Shown: positions 8,080 to 17,905, counted from the first letter of the stretch. The stretch: 64,000 nt of DNA from Shimia sp. Alg240-R146 (GCF_947331465.1 NZ_CAMZOK010000001.1:992001-1056000); one strand, 5' to 3'. The notes: generated by a model not told the origin, from the letters alone. Program-made: numbers and translations.

Positions 8080-10266
8080 ATGACAGCAGCGCTGCGTCCC
8101 TCGATTTCTGCCTGTCCGGCCTGTGATGCAGCCCCTGCGGCGGCGGCTTTGGCTGAGGCTGCGCCGCTGCCGGACGCACGGATTGCTTTATCGGTGCCCT
8201 CGGTGCACTGCGCGGCGTGCATTTCCACAGTAGAGACCGCGTTGGCGAAACATCCGGGCGTGAAATCGGCGCGGGTGAACCTGACGTTGAAGCGGGCTTC
8301 GGTCGAGGCGGACGCGGAAATCACCGCAGCCGATTTGACCAAAGTTCTGGAAAGCGTCGGCTATGAAGCGCATGAACTGGACGCTGGCACGCTAAGCGCA
8401 ACGGAAAATGACAAAGCGGGGCGCGATTTGTTGATGCGGCTGGCGGTGGCCGGATTTGCGTCGATGAACGTGATGTTGTTGTCGATTTCGGTCTGGTCCG
8501 GGGCCGAGGCAGCGACGCGTGATTTGTTCCATTGGATTTCTGCAGCGATTGCTCTGCCCACGATCCTGTTCTCCGGCAAGCCGTTTTATGTCCATGCGTG
8601 GGCTGCGCTGAAACACAAACGTCTGAATATGGACGTGCCAATCGTGTTGGCGATTGTGTTGGCGGTGGTGACCTCGCTTTGGGAGACGTCGCTGTCGGGC
8701 GAGCACGCCTATTTTGACGCGGCTTTGGCGTTGGTATTTTTCCTTTTGGCGGGGCGGTATCTGGATCACCGTACGCGCGCGGTGGCGCGATCTGCGGCTG
8801 AAGAGTTGGCCGCGCTTGAAGTGCCGCGCGCCACACGGATTGCCGGCGGCGCCGAAGAGACCGTTCAGGTGAGCGCACTGGCCGTGGGGGATCTGGTGCT
8901 GGTGCGCCCAGGTGGGCGGATGCCCGTGGATGGAGAGATCATCGAAGGGCGCAGCGAGCTGGATCGGTCGCTGCTAACGGGCGAAACCCTGCCTGTGTTT
9001 GCGGAACCCGGCCTTGGCGTCAGCGCGGGTGAGGTCAATCTGACAGGACCGTTGGTGGTGCGCGCAACCGCCGTGGGCGAAAAGACAAGTTTGCACCGCA
9101 TGGCCGATCTGGTGGCCGTAGCCGAAAGTGGGCGGTCCAACTACACCACGCTCGCCGATAAGGCGGCGAAGCTTTATGCGCCGGGGGTTCACATTCTGTC
9201 GGCGTTGAGCTTTCTGGGCTGGTATCTTTTCACCTTCGATTTGCGCACGGCGCTGAATATTGCGGCCGCGGTTTTGATCATCACGTGTCCCTGCGCACTG
9301 GGGCTTGCTGTGCCTGCCGTGACTACAGCGGCTTCGGGGCGCCTGTTTCGTAAGGGCATGTTGATCAAACATGCCACCGCGCTTGAGCGCTTGGCGCAAG
9401 TTGACACGGTGGTTTTTGACAAGACCGGAACCTTGACGGCCGGGACGCCGGAGCTGACAAATGCGGATGCGTTTTCGAAAGAGGAAATGAGCGTTGCACT
9501 GGCGTTGGCGATGGGATCCTCCCACCCGCTGAGCCAAGCGATTGCAAAGGCCGGGCAAGCGGCGGACATTCGGCCCGCGCGGCTGAGCGAAATCGAAGAG
9601 GTTCCGGGGTACGGCACACAAGGGCGGCTGGATGGCACGCTTGCGCGGCTGGGTCGGGCCAATTGGGTTGGTGCAGAGGCACGCGAGCAAACTTCGGCAC
9701 ATCTGCTGATCGGGGATAGCCCTGCCAAGGCGTTCCTGTTTGCGGATGCGTTGCGGGCTGGGGCCGAAGAGGCCGTGAGCGCGCTGAAGGAAAGCGGGCG
9801 CGAGGTCGTGCTGATCTCCGGTGACACGACTGGCGCTGTTGAAACGTTGGCGAACCGGTTGGGTATTGCCCGTTGGGTGGCGGAAGCCTTGCCAGAAGAC
9901 AAAGCCCGTCGGGTGCAAGTGATGACAGACAATGGCCAACACGTTTTGATGGTGGGCGATGGCCTGAATGATACGGCGGCACTGGCGGCAGCGCATGTGT
10001 CGATCTCGCCTGCGTCGGCGCTGGATGCTGCTCGGGTGGCGTCCGATATCGTCTTGCTGGGAGGGGATCTGTCACCCATTCCCGATGCCCTGAGTACATC
10101 TAAATCTGCGATCAAACGTATCCGCGAAAATTTCCGTATCGCGACGGTTTATAACATCGTTGCGGTGCCGCTGGCGGTGGCCGGATTGGCGACACCGTTG
10201 ATTGCTGCCTTGGCGATGTCGCTGTCGTCAATTACAGTCTCGCTGAACGCGCTGCGCTTGAGGTGA
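8080..10266 (+). CDS. ccoI: Copper-translocating P1B-type ATPase (CcoI)
   Basis: This copper-exporting ATPase supplies Cu to the CuB site of CcoN. The 728-residue protein starts with a CPACDAAP motif, then a heavy-metal-associated domain with VHCAAC (about 43-105). After that come paired membrane helices, the actuator domain (LLTGETLPV), the CPx ion path ITCPCALGLA, the phosphorylation site DKTGTLT and the hinge GDGLNDTAAL. These are the hallmarks of a P1B ATPase. It starts two bases after ccoH and is followed by ccoS after four bases, so it is part of the same transcript. Confidence 0.96.
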   Translation: MTAALRPSISACPACDAAPAAAALAEAAPLPDARIALSVPSVHCAACISTVETALAKHPGVKSARVNLTLKRASVEADAEITAADLTKVLESVGYEAHELDAGTLSATENDKAGRDLLMRLAVAGFASMNVMLLSISVWSGAEAATRDLFHWISAAIALPTILFSGKPFYVHAWAALKHKRLNMDVPIVLAIVLAVVTSLWETSLSGEHAYFDAALALVFFLLAGRYLDHRTRAVARSAAEELAALEVPRATRIAGGAEETVQVSALAVGDLVLVRPGGRMPVDGEIIEGRSELDRSLLTGETLPVFAEPGLGVSAGEVNLTGPLVVRATAVGEKTSLHRMADLVAVAESGRSNYTTLADKAAKLYAPGVHILSALSFLGWYLFTFDLRTALNIAAAVLIITCPCALGLAVPAVTTAASGRLFRKGMLIKHATALERLAQVDTVVFDKTGTLTAGTPELTNADAFSKEEMSVALALAMGSSHPLSQAIAKAGQAADIRPARLSEIEEVPGYGTQGRLDGTLARLGRANWVGAEAREQTSAHLLIGDSPAKAFLFADALRAGAEEAVSALKESGREVVLISGDTTGAVETLANRLGIARWVAEALPEDKARRVQVMTDNGQHVLMVGDGLNDTAALAAAHVSISPASALDAARVASDIVLLGGDLSPIPDALSTSKSAIKRIRENFRIATVYNIVAVPLAVAGLATPLIAALAMSLSSITVSLNALRLR

Positions 10267-10270
10267 TCCC

Positions 10271-10429
10271 ATGCAGATCCTTGCTTATCTGATTCCGATA
10301 TCGCTCTTTTTAGGGGGCGTGGGCCTTGTGGCCTTTGTCTATACCGTGCGTTCGGACCAATACAGCGACCCCGACGGCGACGCGCAGCGTATCCTGTCAG
10401 GGCAGTACGACGACAAACCTAAGACGTGA
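10271..10429 (+). CDS. ccoS: cbb3 oxidase maturation protein CcoS
   Basis: This 52-residue protein reads MQILAYLIPI-SLFLGGVGLV-AFVYTVRSDQ-YSDPDGDAQR-ILSGQYDDKP-KT. A single membrane helix is followed by the CcoS/FixS signature, in which a short acidic segment D-x2-D-P-x-G-D precedes an R-I-L stretch. CcoS is required for cofactor (haem b/CuB) insertion into CcoN. It begins four bases after the ccoI stop and closes the ccoGHIS operon. The opposing carboxypeptidase gene ends 63 bp further on. Confidence 0.93.
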   Translation: MQILAYLIPISLFLGGVGLVAFVYTVRSDQYSDPDGDAQRILSGQYDDKPKT

Positions 10430-10492
10430 AATGACCGCACCGACATCCATGCGACGGCGGAGACAGTCAGAGGTGATCGCAGCTGTGGCTAA

Positions 10493-11902
10493 TTAAGATG
10501 GACCGAGCGTGTAGCAGGTGATCTGGCGCGCTTGCAGACGTCGACAGGCGAGGTCTGCGGTTTCTTGGGTCATGCCCATAAAGTTGGCCTCAAACCCACG
10601 TGAGTTTTTGACAACTTTTCGCAGAGATCCATCCAGCGTCGACATTTCTGCCAGCGCGGTTTTCAGCAACATCTTTTCGGCGGCATAGCGGCTGCCGTAG
10701 CGGCCAACGTTAATGCCCCAATGCCGTCCGCCCGAGGTCGAGATACGGGTCACAACCTTGGGTTCAGGGGGGGCTTGTGGCGCAGGCTCAGCCTTGGCCA
10801 AAACCACGCCGGAGTCGGTTTGGGCTGCCAGCAACGCGGACTGGATATCATGCTCGATGACTTTGGCTTCGGCCACGATGGTGCCTTGATTGTCGACGGT
10901 CACAGGCGCTGTTTTCGGGGCACCAATGCTTCCGGGACGCAGCTTGGGGCGCAAGGATTTTTTGACGGCGGTGGTCACGCGAATGGTTTTCCCAACGCTT
11001 TTTGCCGACCCCGTGTAGTTGGGCATACTAGGCTTACGGAGGGCCACTGCGGTACCGGTGCGGGAGAACCCGAGATCCAAAAGCTCTTTGACGCGGGCGT
11101 TGCGGGTGGCTGTTGAACGGCCACCAAACACAGTTGCGATCACACGCTTGTTGCCTTTTTTCGCAGAGGCAACAAGGTTGAACCCGGCGGCGTTGGTGTA
11201 GCCGGTCTTGATTCCGTCAGCACCAGCATAAGCGTTCAGCAAACGGCGGTTGGTGTTATTCACGGTCGCAATGCCTGCATTAATGGAGCGGCGATTGAAC
11301 AGATGGTAGTACTCTGGATAGTCGTAAAGCATGTGCCGCCCAAGCGTGGTCATGTCCCGCGCCGTGGATAGGTGTCCGGATTCGGTCAGTCCATGTGCGT
11401 TTTTAAACGTCGTGTTGGACATGCCCATTGCTTTGGCTGTGCGATTCATTCGGCGGGCAAACGCGGCCTCGGATCCCTCGATGGCCACACCAATGGCGGT
11501 GGCGGCATCATTTGCGGATTTTACCGCTGCTGCACGGATGAGATACCGTAGCGCGATCCGTTGACCAGCTTGCAGCCCAAGCTTGGAGGGCGGCTCGGCT
11601 GCGGCGTGTTTGGTGATTTTCACTTTTTTGTCGAGCGAGATCTCACCGTTCTCCACCGCCTCAAAGGCGATGTAGAGCGTCATCATTTTGGTCAAAGAAG
11701 CAGGGTGCAGACGGCTGTCGGCGTTGCGTGAGTGCAGCACCTTGCCCGAGCGGGCGTCTACGACCATCGCCGCATAAGGCGCAGCAAAAGACACCATGGG
11801 CGTCATGCACATGGTCACCACAAGTAGAAAAACACCTAGCCCTGCACGGGCCGGCCATATACGCCGAACCTTCAAGAGAACTGCCCTTTTTATCTGCCTC
11901 AA
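10493..11902 (-). CDS. D-alanyl-D-alanine carboxypeptidase (S11) with SPOR domain
   Basis: This penicillin-binding D,D-carboxypeptidase trims pentapeptide stems of peptidoglycan in the periplasm. The 469-residue protein has an N-terminal signal segment (about 20-40). The three active-site motifs are S69-LT-K72, S129-A-N131 and K232-T-G234. A low-complexity linker follows, then a C-terminal SPOR domain (about 392-469: WGINVGRYGSRYAAEKML), which binds denuded glycan at the septum. The combination suggests a DacA/DacC-like enzyme acting at the division site. It is convergent with ccoS. Confidence 0.93.
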   Translation of the reverse strand: MRQIKRAVLLKVRRIWPARAGLGVFLLVVTMCMTPMVSFAAPYAAMVVDARSGKVLHSRNADSRLHPASLTKMMTLYIAFEAVENGEISLDKKVKITKHAAAEPPSKLGLQAGQRIALRYLIRAAAVKSANDAATAIGVAIEGSEAAFARRMNRTAKAMGMSNTTFKNAHGLTESGHLSTARDMTTLGRHMLYDYPEYYHLFNRRSINAGIATVNNTNRRLLNAYAGADGIKTGYTNAAGFNLVASAKKGNKRVIATVFGGRSTATRNARVKELLDLGFSRTGTAVALRKPSMPNYTGSAKSVGKTIRVTTAVKKSLRPKLRPGSIGAPKTAPVTVDNQGTIVAEAKVIEHDIQSALLAAQTDSGVVLAKAEPAPQAPPEPKVVTRISTSGGRHWGINVGRYGSRYAAEKMLLKTALAEMSTLDGSLRKVVKNSRGFEANFMGMTQETADLACRRLQARQITCYTLGPS

Positions 11903-12103
11903 GCCGCCGGTTTTCCGGTCTGGCCAATTATTATTGACGCGACATTAACACAGGCCACGCTTTGAATAAAGTCCATGTTTCCGAAGATTTGCACGACTGA
12001 CTTAAGGTATCTAAGGGGTTTTTGACGTCGCTTGGGGCGAGATTTGGGGGCTGCGTGAGGGCAGGCTACTACATATGCGATAACGGGTGGCAAATGGGCT
12101 GGT

Positions 12104-12805
12104 TCAACCAATTTCAGATATTAACGCAGGCAAATCACCTAGTCGTGTGAGCGCGTGAAACCGTGCGCTGTGCGTTGGCGCGTCGTCGGTCTCCAATGCC
12201 CAAGCTACGCCATGCGGAACATGCACTGCCCAGCTGCCCACGCTGATGGCTGGCACAATGTCTGAGCGCATGCTGTCACCCACCATCATCGCCCGTGCCG
12301 GCCCGTCTCCATGTCTGCAAAAGGCCTTTTGGTAGACGTCCGGCGTCTTGTGGGAGACGATTTCGACCCAGTCGAACAAGTCACCAAGGCCGGATTGTGC
12401 CAGCTTGCGTTCCTGATCGAGCAGGTCGCCTTTGGTGATCAGCAGAATTTTATGACTGGATGCCGTGGCCTCGACCACCTCGGCGGCGTCGGGGAGCAGG
12501 TCAATCGGATGGCGCAGCATGTCGCGACCGGCGGCCATGAGTTCGCTGATCACGGCGGCGGGGACTTTCTCGTCGGTGACCTCGATGGCGGTTTCGATCA
12601 TCGAGAGCACAAACCCCTTCACGCCAAAACCGTAGTGGCCGACGTTGCGACGTTCTGCCTCCAGGAGGCGGCGCTCCAGATGTTCGGGGTCTGTAAAATC
12701 CCGCAAAAGATCGGCAAAATGCGCCTGCGTCAGGCGAAAGAGTCGCTCTGTGTGCCAGAGCGTATCGTCGGCATCAAATGCGATTGTACTGAGATTTTGG
12801 GCCAT
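12104..12805 (-). CDS. HAD-superfamily phosphatase-like hydrolase
   Basis: The 233-residue protein has the HAD motifs: D11-A-D13-DT near the N-terminus (nucleophile and acid/base), a threonine/lysine pair in LLITKGD, and [10 protein letters not shown] as the acidic motif IV. A helical cap domain lies between motifs I and II. The family is phosphoglycolate phosphatase-like; the substrate cannot be read from sequence. It is transcribed towards the carboxypeptidase gene and lies divergent from clpS, leaving a 94-bp shared promoter region. Confidence 0.85.
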   Translation of the reverse strand: MAQNLSTIAFDADDTLWHTERLFRLTQAHFADLLRDFTDPEHLERRLLEAERRNVGHYGFGVKGFVLSMIETAIEVTDEKVPAAVISELMAAGRDMLRHPIDLLPDAAEVVEATASSHKILLITKGDLLDQERKLAQSGLGDLFDWVEIVSHKTPDVYQKAFCRHGDGPARAMMVGDSMRSDIVPAISVGSWAVHVPHGVAWALETDDAPTHSARFHALTRLGDLPALISEIG

Positions 12806-12899
12806 TGTGAGGGTCCGATGGTGCGTCGCCCCTTTTCTAGCGCGTGGATCAGTCTATATAAACACGAAACGGGAACCGCGAAACTTGCCACAGGTACAA

Positions 12900-13238
12900 A
12901 TGTCTAAGTTCAACTTGGTGATGTCCAACGACAAGGACGATGACGGCGACGTAGGTGTCGCCGTTAAAACGCGTGCGAAAACCAAACGCCCGCCGATGTA
13001 CAAAGTCCTGCTATTGAATGACGATTACACGCCAATGGAATTTGTCGTGCATATACTTGAGCGGTTCTTTGGAATGACACACGCGCAGGCGTTCGAAATA
13101 ATGCTGACTGTGCACAAAAAAGGTGTGGCAGTTGTTGGCGTCTTTAGTCACGAGGTGGCTGAGACCAAAGTCACGCAGGTGATGGACTTCGCCCAGCGTC
13201 ATCAGCACCCGCTGCAATGCACCATGGAAAAGGAGTGA
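12900..13238 (+). CDS. clpS: ATP-dependent Clp protease adaptor ClpS
   Basis: ClpS delivers N-degron substrates to ClpAP. The 112-residue product has a variable acidic N-terminus, then the ClpS core: [19 protein letters not shown], the ERFF segment, [11 protein letters not shown] and [10 protein letters not shown]. The N-D-D-Y-T-P residues are part of the substrate pocket. I used ATG 12900; an in-frame ATG at 12921 would give a slightly shorter tail. The partner gene clpA lies 34 kb away in this window, facing the other way. Confidence 0.95.
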   Translation: MSKFNLVMSNDKDDDGDVGVAVKTRAKTKRPPMYKVLLLNDDYTPMEFVVHILERFFGMTHAQAFEIMLTVHKKGVAVVGVFSHEVAETKVTQVMDFAQRHQHPLQCTMEKE

Positions 13239-13263
13239 TCCGCAGGTCGGGTCACAGAAAATC

Positions 13264-14247
13264 ATGTCCACATCCAGATTGACACTTGCTGTGCGAGAGC
13301 ATGGCCTGACATTGCCGTCCGAAGGGCGGATTGCGGTTTTTGCCCCGCGCCTTGATACGGACCTCAGTGCGATGGATCGCGCCCGGGTAGAAGTCATTCA
13401 ACCGCTCAAGCCGGACCATGACGGATTTGCGCAAGCGGGATTTGAGACGGTGATCGCAGAAACGGACCGTTATGGCGTTGCAGTGGTGATTTTGCCCCGC
13501 GCCAAAGCGCAGGGACGCGATCTGTTGGCCCGCGCTGCGGCCTGCGCTGATTTTGTGATTGTTGACGGACAAAAGACCGACGGGATCGAGAGTTTTCTGA
13601 AAGAATGCCGCAAGCGGGCGGATCTCAGCGGGTCGGTGTCCAAGTCGCACGGACGGATTTTCTGGTTCGAGGGCGGCGATTTTGACGATTGGCGCGCGCC
13701 AGAAACGCAGGACGCCGGCGAAGGGTTTGTGACCCGCGCCGGAGTGTTTTCCGCAGACGGCGTTGATCCGGCCTCACGGGCTCTGGCAGCGGCGTTGCCG
13801 CCAAAGTTGGGCCGGGTGGTGGCGGATCTGGGCGCGGGCTGGGGGTATCTGTCGGCGCAAATCCTGAAGCGGGACGGCGTCGAAGTGCTGCATTTGGTTG
13901 AGGCTGACCATGTTGCTTTGGACTGCGCAAGGTTGAACGTGACGGACACACGCGCGCAGTTTCATTGGGATGATGTGCGTGATTTCAAGCCGGGCAGTCG
14001 CGTCGACACGGTCGTGATGAACCCGCCGTTTCACACAAGCCGCAGGGCAGAACCCGATCTGGGTGTGCAATTCATTCGCACGGCGGCCAAGGTGTTGGCC
14101 CCGTCAGGGCATCTCTGGATGGTGGCCAACCGGCACTTGCCGTACGAGGCGGCGTTGCGGGAAAGCTTTGTTAAAGTGGATGAGGTTGCGGGCGACCGGA
14201 GCTTTAAAATCCTGCATGCGCAGAGACCATCTCGCGCTAAACGGTAA
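13264..14247 (+). CDS. RsmC-like class I methyltransferase
   Basis: The 327-residue protein has the two-part layout of RsmC/RlmG-type 16S/23S rRNA guanine-N2 methyltransferases. An N-terminal pseudo-methyltransferase half (about 1-160) is followed by a catalytic half with the SAM motif VVADLGAGWGYLS (about 185-197) and the base-binding motif N253-PPF256 followed by HTSR. The MTase fold is clear; the exact rRNA target is inferred. It follows clpS by 25 bp on the same strand and may be co-transcribed with it. Confidence 0.85.
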   Translation: MSTSRLTLAVREHGLTLPSEGRIAVFAPRLDTDLSAMDRARVEVIQPLKPDHDGFAQAGFETVIAETDRYGVAVVILPRAKAQGRDLLARAAACADFVIVDGQKTDGIESFLKECRKRADLSGSVSKSHGRIFWFEGGDFDDWRAPETQDAGEGFVTRAGVFSADGVDPASRALAAALPPKLGRVVADLGAGWGYLSAQILKRDGVEVLHLVEADHVALDCARLNVTDTRAQFHWDDVRDFKPGSRVDTVVMNPPFHTSRRAEPDLGVQFIRTAAKVLAPSGHLWMVANRHLPYEAALRESFVKVDEVAGDRSFKILHAQRPSRAKR

Positions 14248-14295
14248 TTCGGCGTAAGTTCGTGCGGAATCGCGACGGAGCTATGGGGATCGTTC

Positions 14296-15096
14296 ATGTC
14301 ATTTTCTATTGCTGGTAAGACGGCCATCATCACTGGATCGGCCAACGGCATTGGCCTTGCCATCGGCCGGCACTTTGTCGACCACGGCGCCAATGTGATG
14401 TTCGCGGATATGGATGAGAAACGCTTGATTGCGGAACTGGGTGAGCACAGTGACGAAGGCAGTGTGCGGTATTTTGCCGGCGATCTGCGCGAAAAGCTCA
14501 CGATCAACAACCTGATCTCGGCCACAATAGATGCCTTTGACCAGGTGGACATTTTGATCAATGGCAGCCGGCAAGTGATTGCGTCTGAACCGCTTAATCC
14601 GGACGACACCACAGTTGATGCGATGTTGCAGCAGAACCTGATGACCTCGTTGAAGTTGTCGCAGATGGTGGCGCGGCGGATGATTAAGCAGGCTGAAGGG
14701 CGCGATGAGGGGCAGGTCGGCTCGATCGTCAACCTCAGTTCCATTGCGGCGCAACGGGCGCATCCCGATCTGTTGGGTTATTCCATTGCGACAGCTGCAT
14801 TGGATCAGTTGACACGGTCGCTGGCCGTGGCGCTTGCACCGGAGCGCATTCGTGTGAATTCTGTGGCGTTTGGGTCGGTTATGTCGGCCAGCCTGAAGAA
14901 CACGCTTAAGGAAAACAGTCAGTGTCGGGAAGAGATCGAGGATTGCACGCCTTTGGGCCGCATTGCGGCGCCCACCGAATTGGCGGACGCGGTCCAGTTT
15001 TTGGCCTCTGAAGGGTCGGGGTTTATGACAGGTCAGATCGTGACGCTGGATGGAGGCCGGTCGCTGGTTGATCCGGTGTCGACACCGGCGCATTGA
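14296..15096 (+). CDS. SDR-fold protein with degenerate active site
   Basis: The 266-residue product is plainly a short-chain dehydrogenase/reductase by fold: TGSANGIGLAIG for the nucleotide, NLSSIAA with the usual catalytic serine (S149), and a C-terminal FMTGQIVTLDGG. Two signature positions are altered. The YxxxK motif reads Y162-SIA-T166, with threonine in place of the catalytic lysine, and the NNAG motif reads INGSRQ. The fold may therefore bind a dinucleotide without normal dehydrogenase activity. It lies 76 bp before hemF on the same strand, hinting at an accessory role, but that is a guess from position. Confidence 0.85.
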   Translation: MSFSIAGKTAIITGSANGIGLAIGRHFVDHGANVMFADMDEKRLIAELGEHSDEGSVRYFAGDLREKLTINNLISATIDAFDQVDILINGSRQVIASEPLNPDDTTVDAMLQQNLMTSLKLSQMVARRMIKQAEGRDEGQVGSIVNLSSIAAQRAHPDLLGYSIATAALDQLTRSLAVALAPERIRVNSVAFGSVMSASLKNTLKENSQCREEIEDCTPLGRIAAPTELADAVQFLASEGSGFMTGQIVTLDGGRSLVDPVSTPAH

Positions 15097-15172
15097 CGCG
15101 GGTGTCTCTCTGATACTGGTCTGACACGGCGGCGCCTGCTAAGCCTTTGGCAAGACCGGAGTGAGGGGCAAA

Positions 15173-16066
15173 ATGACCGACCAAATGGAAGATGAACGCG
15201 CACAGGCGAGTGCCTGGTTTCGCAGCTTGCGTGACGAAATTGTTGCGGCTTTCGAAGGGCTTGAAAATAGCCATGCCAAAGGCCCTTTTTCGGAAACACC
15301 TGCAGGCCGGTTTGAAGTGACCGAAACAAAGCGCGCGTCCGACGATGGATCAGATGCCGGTGGCGGCCTGATGTCGGTGATGCGCGGCGGGCGTGTTTTC
15401 GAAAAAGTCGGCGTGAATGTCTCCACTGTATATGGCGAATTGGGAGAGCGGGCGCAGGCGGCGATGGCCGCGCGCAAAGGCATTCCCGGTATGAAAAATG
15501 ATCCACGTTTTTGGGCGTCGGGTATCAGCCTCGTGGCGCATATGCAGAACCCGCATTGTCCGGCCGTGCACATGAACACGCGCATGTTCTGGACCCCGCA
15601 TGCGTGGTGGTTCGGCGGAGGATCGGATTTGAACCCCTGTCTGGAATATGATGCCGATACCGCGCATTTCCATGGCGTCCAGCAGGCGCATTGTGACCGC
15701 CACGGTGCGGCGCATTATCCGCGCCTGAAGGCTTGGGCGGATGAGTATTTCTATATCCCGCACCGCAAACGCGCGCGCGGCGTTGGCGGAATCTTCTTGG
15801 ATGATCATAATAGCGGCGACTGGGAGGCTGATTTCGCCTTCATTCAGGACATTGGCCGCGCCTTTTTGCCCGCCTTTGTCCCTCTGGTGGAAAAACGCCG
15901 TGATGCAGATTTTGGCGAGGCTGAGAAGGATGCGCAACTGGTGCATCGCGGGCTCTATGCTGAATACAACCTAGTGTATGACCGGGGCACCAAATTTGGT
16001 CTTGAGACCGGACATGATGCCAATGCTGTCCTGATGAGCCTGCCACCATTGGCGAAGTGGGTTTGA
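15173..16066 (+). CDS. hemF: Aerobic coproporphyrinogen III oxidase
   Basis: HemF uses O2 to convert coproporphyrinogen III to protoporphyrinogen IX in haem synthesis. The 297-residue protein shows the family motifs: GGGLMSVMRGGRVFEKVGVN, the active-site block HMNTRMFWTPHAWWFGGGSD, FFYIPHR-like YFYIPHRKR, and YAEYNLVYDRGTKFGLETGH. I chose ATG 15173 over an in-frame GTG 12 bases upstream because GAGGGG sits just before it. No oxygen-independent hemN is in the window, so oxygen-dependent switching cannot be judged here. Confidence 0.97.
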   Translation: MTDQMEDERAQASAWFRSLRDEIVAAFEGLENSHAKGPFSETPAGRFEVTETKRASDDGSDAGGGLMSVMRGGRVFEKVGVNVSTVYGELGERAQAAMAARKGIPGMKNDPRFWASGISLVAHMQNPHCPAVHMNTRMFWTPHAWWFGGGSDLNPCLEYDADTAHFHGVQQAHCDRHGAAHYPRLKAWADEYFYIPHRKRARGVGGIFLDDHNSGDWEADFAFIQDIGRAFLPAFVPLVEKRRDADFGEAEKDAQLVHRGLYAEYNLVYDRGTKFGLETGHDANAVLMSLPPLAKWV

Positions 16067-16070
16067 AACA

Positions 16071-16096
16071 AAAAAGGCGGGCTAGGGCCCGCCTTC
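16071..16096. terminator. Terminator between convergent hemF and 16116-16685
   Basis: AAGGCGGGC and GCCCGCCTT form a 9-bp stem with a four-base loop, flanked by an A-run on the left and T-rich bases on the right. It can act in both directions. Confidence 0.75.
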
Positions 16097-16115
16097 AATG
16101 ATTTTAGTTTCTGAT

Positions 16116-16685
16116 TTAGCGCCGTTTTTTGGCCATGCGAATGTCACGGCACAATAGGCCATGCGCCAATTCAATCTCGTCATGGTCGCCGCGGATGGCG
16201 GTGATTTCAGCCGCGCTGCCGTTTAAGCGGATACGCAACGCTGCCTGACCCGCGGGCATGTCACTGCGGCGGACATAAATGCTTTTGACCTTGCTTAGAT
16301 GGATGCGACGCACGGCCTTTTGGCGGTCCTGCCGGTTAAGCGCAGACACCACGACCTCGCCTTTGGTCGGGTCGAAACGGATTTCGCTGCGGTGGCCGCG
16401 TACCCCGAAATGGTAGATGGCCATGCCAACCAGTGAAAAGGCGATCGACAACAACGCTTTGGTTGAATCCGCACCACCAGCGAAGCTGATATTGGGTAGA
16501 GCCCATTGCACCAGCGCGCCCATCACGAAGGTCAGCCCAACAAAACGCAGAATTGTCTCGCTTCTGCCGGAGTGCTGGAAGCGCCCGTTGGTTTCGCTAA
16601 AGCTGTAGCCCGAGTCGACCGGGGCAGCGTTCAATGTGTTCCAGCTGTCGGCACCCAATGTGCCAAGCCGTGTCATTGCGTTCAT
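16116..16685 (-). CDS. Hypothetical two-helix membrane protein
   Basis: I do not recognise this 189-residue protein. It has a hydrophilic N-terminus and two membrane helices (about 44-62 and 76-94). A C-terminal cytoplasmic domain (about 100-189) of alternating beta strands follows (EIRFDPTKGEVVVSAL, KVKSIYVRR, AALRIRLNGSAAEITAI), which recalls bacterial PH-like domains. It ends in a basic tail (MAKKRR). It lies between hemF and hemC on the minus strand, 103 bp downstream of nothing obvious, so it is probably transcribed alone. Confidence 0.7.
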   Translation of the reverse strand: MNAMTRLGTLGADSWNTLNAAPVDSGYSFSETNGRFQHSGRSETILRFVGLTFVMGALVQWALPNISFAGGADSTKALLSIAFSLVGMAIYHFGVRGHRSEIRFDPTKGEVVVSALNRQDRQKAVRRIHLSKVKSIYVRRSDMPAGQAALRIRLNGSAAEITAIRGDHDEIELAHGLLCRDIRMAKKRR

Positions 16686-16788
16686 CAGTCCATCCTCTGT
16701 TCACGCGTCGCAGTCAGAATTGCTGCGAAACATGGCCAAATCGTGATGGGATTGGTGCGGAATGAAGGTAATTAACGCCGCGGAAAGG

Positions 16789-17748
16789 TTAAGAGCGCCA
16801 GGCGAAGAACCCTTCACCGGCTTGGGCGAGAAGGTCGCGCGCCATCGCTTCGCCCAATTCGGCGCCGTCCTCTATGGGGGCGGTACGGTCATCGGCGATG
16901 CTTTCTGAGCCGTCTGGGCGCAGGACTTCTCCCCGCAAACGCAGGGTCGATCCATCCAACTCGGCAAGGCCCGCGATAGGCGTATCGCAAGACCCGTCCA
17001 GCGCGGCAAGGAAGGCGCGTTCTGCAGCGAGGCGCTGACCTGTCGGTGTGTCGTGCAGCGCTTCGAGAAGCGCTGCGGTGGCGCTGTCGTCGGCGCGTCG
17101 TTCGATGCCAATCGCACCCTGCGCGACAGCGGGTAGCATATCCTCGGGCTCGATTGCGGAGGCTGCGACGTGCGACATGCCAAGACGGTTCAAACCTGCC
17201 ATTGCTAGGAACGTACAATCCGCGACGCCGGCAGAAAGTTTTTTCAATCTTGTCTGCACGTTACCACGAAATTCCACTGCGTTCAGGTCGGGGCGGAAAT
17301 GCAATAATTGCGCACGACGGCGAAGAGACGAGGTGCCCACGGTTGCGCCTTGGGGAAGGTCGGCAAGCTTGGTTACATCAGGTGACACAAACGCATCGCG
17401 GGTGTCCTCGCGGGGCAAATAGGTGTCGAGCGAAAGTCCGTCGGGCTGCGCAACGGGCATATCCTTCATCGAGTGTACGGCAATATCAATACCGCCAACC
17501 AAAAGCGCTTCTTCGATCTCTTTGGTGAAGAGCCCCTTGCCGCCCAATTCCTTGAGCGGTTTGTCCTTGGCAATCAGCTGCGCATTGTCGCCTGAGGTAG
17601 TGATGACCACGATCTCAAACGCGTCGTCAGGCAGATCAAATGCGCCCATCAGACGGCGTCGGGTTTCATAGGCCTGAGCAAGGGCCAGCGGAGAACCTCG
17701 GGTGCCGATTTTAAGAGGCGAAGCGGGGGAAGGCTTGGGTAAAGTCAT
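16789..17748 (-). CDS. hemC: Hydroxymethylbilane synthase (porphobilinogen deaminase)
   Basis: HemC polymerises four porphobilinogens to hydroxymethylbilane. The 319-residue product has IGTRGSPLALAQA at the start, VHSMKDMP, GTSSLRRRAQ with the substrate-binding arginines, and ERAFLAALDGSCDTPIAGLAE, where the cysteine carries the dipyrromethane cofactor. I used the ATG at 17748, which leaves just a few residues before the first strand; longer in-frame extensions upstream have no family counterpart. It is divergent from hemE, with an FNR box between them. Confidence 0.96.
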   Translation of the reverse strand: MTLPKPSPASPLKIGTRGSPLALAQAYETRRRLMGAFDLPDDAFEIVVITTSGDNAQLIAKDKPLKELGGKGLFTKEIEEALLVGGIDIAVHSMKDMPVAQPDGLSLDTYLPREDTRDAFVSPDVTKLADLPQGATVGTSSLRRRAQLLHFRPDLNAVEFRGNVQTRLKKLSAGVADCTFLAMAGLNRLGMSHVAASAIEPEDMLPAVAQGAIGIERRADDSATAALLEALHDTPTGQRLAAERAFLAALDGSCDTPIAGLAELDGSTLRLRGEVLRPDGSESIADDRTAPIEDGAELGEAMARDLLAQAGEGFFAWRS

Positions 17749-17905
17749 GGGAATTGATCTAATCCTGAGCGGGCGGTCTGGCAAGCGCGGATGGGGTTGA
17801 GCAGGGTTTTCCACGTGAGAGCGGACAAAAATGTGGGGTGGCGGGGACAGAGTGTCGCTGTGAAGATGTTTTGATGTGATAGGACATGCAAAAGCCTGCG
17901 ATTCC

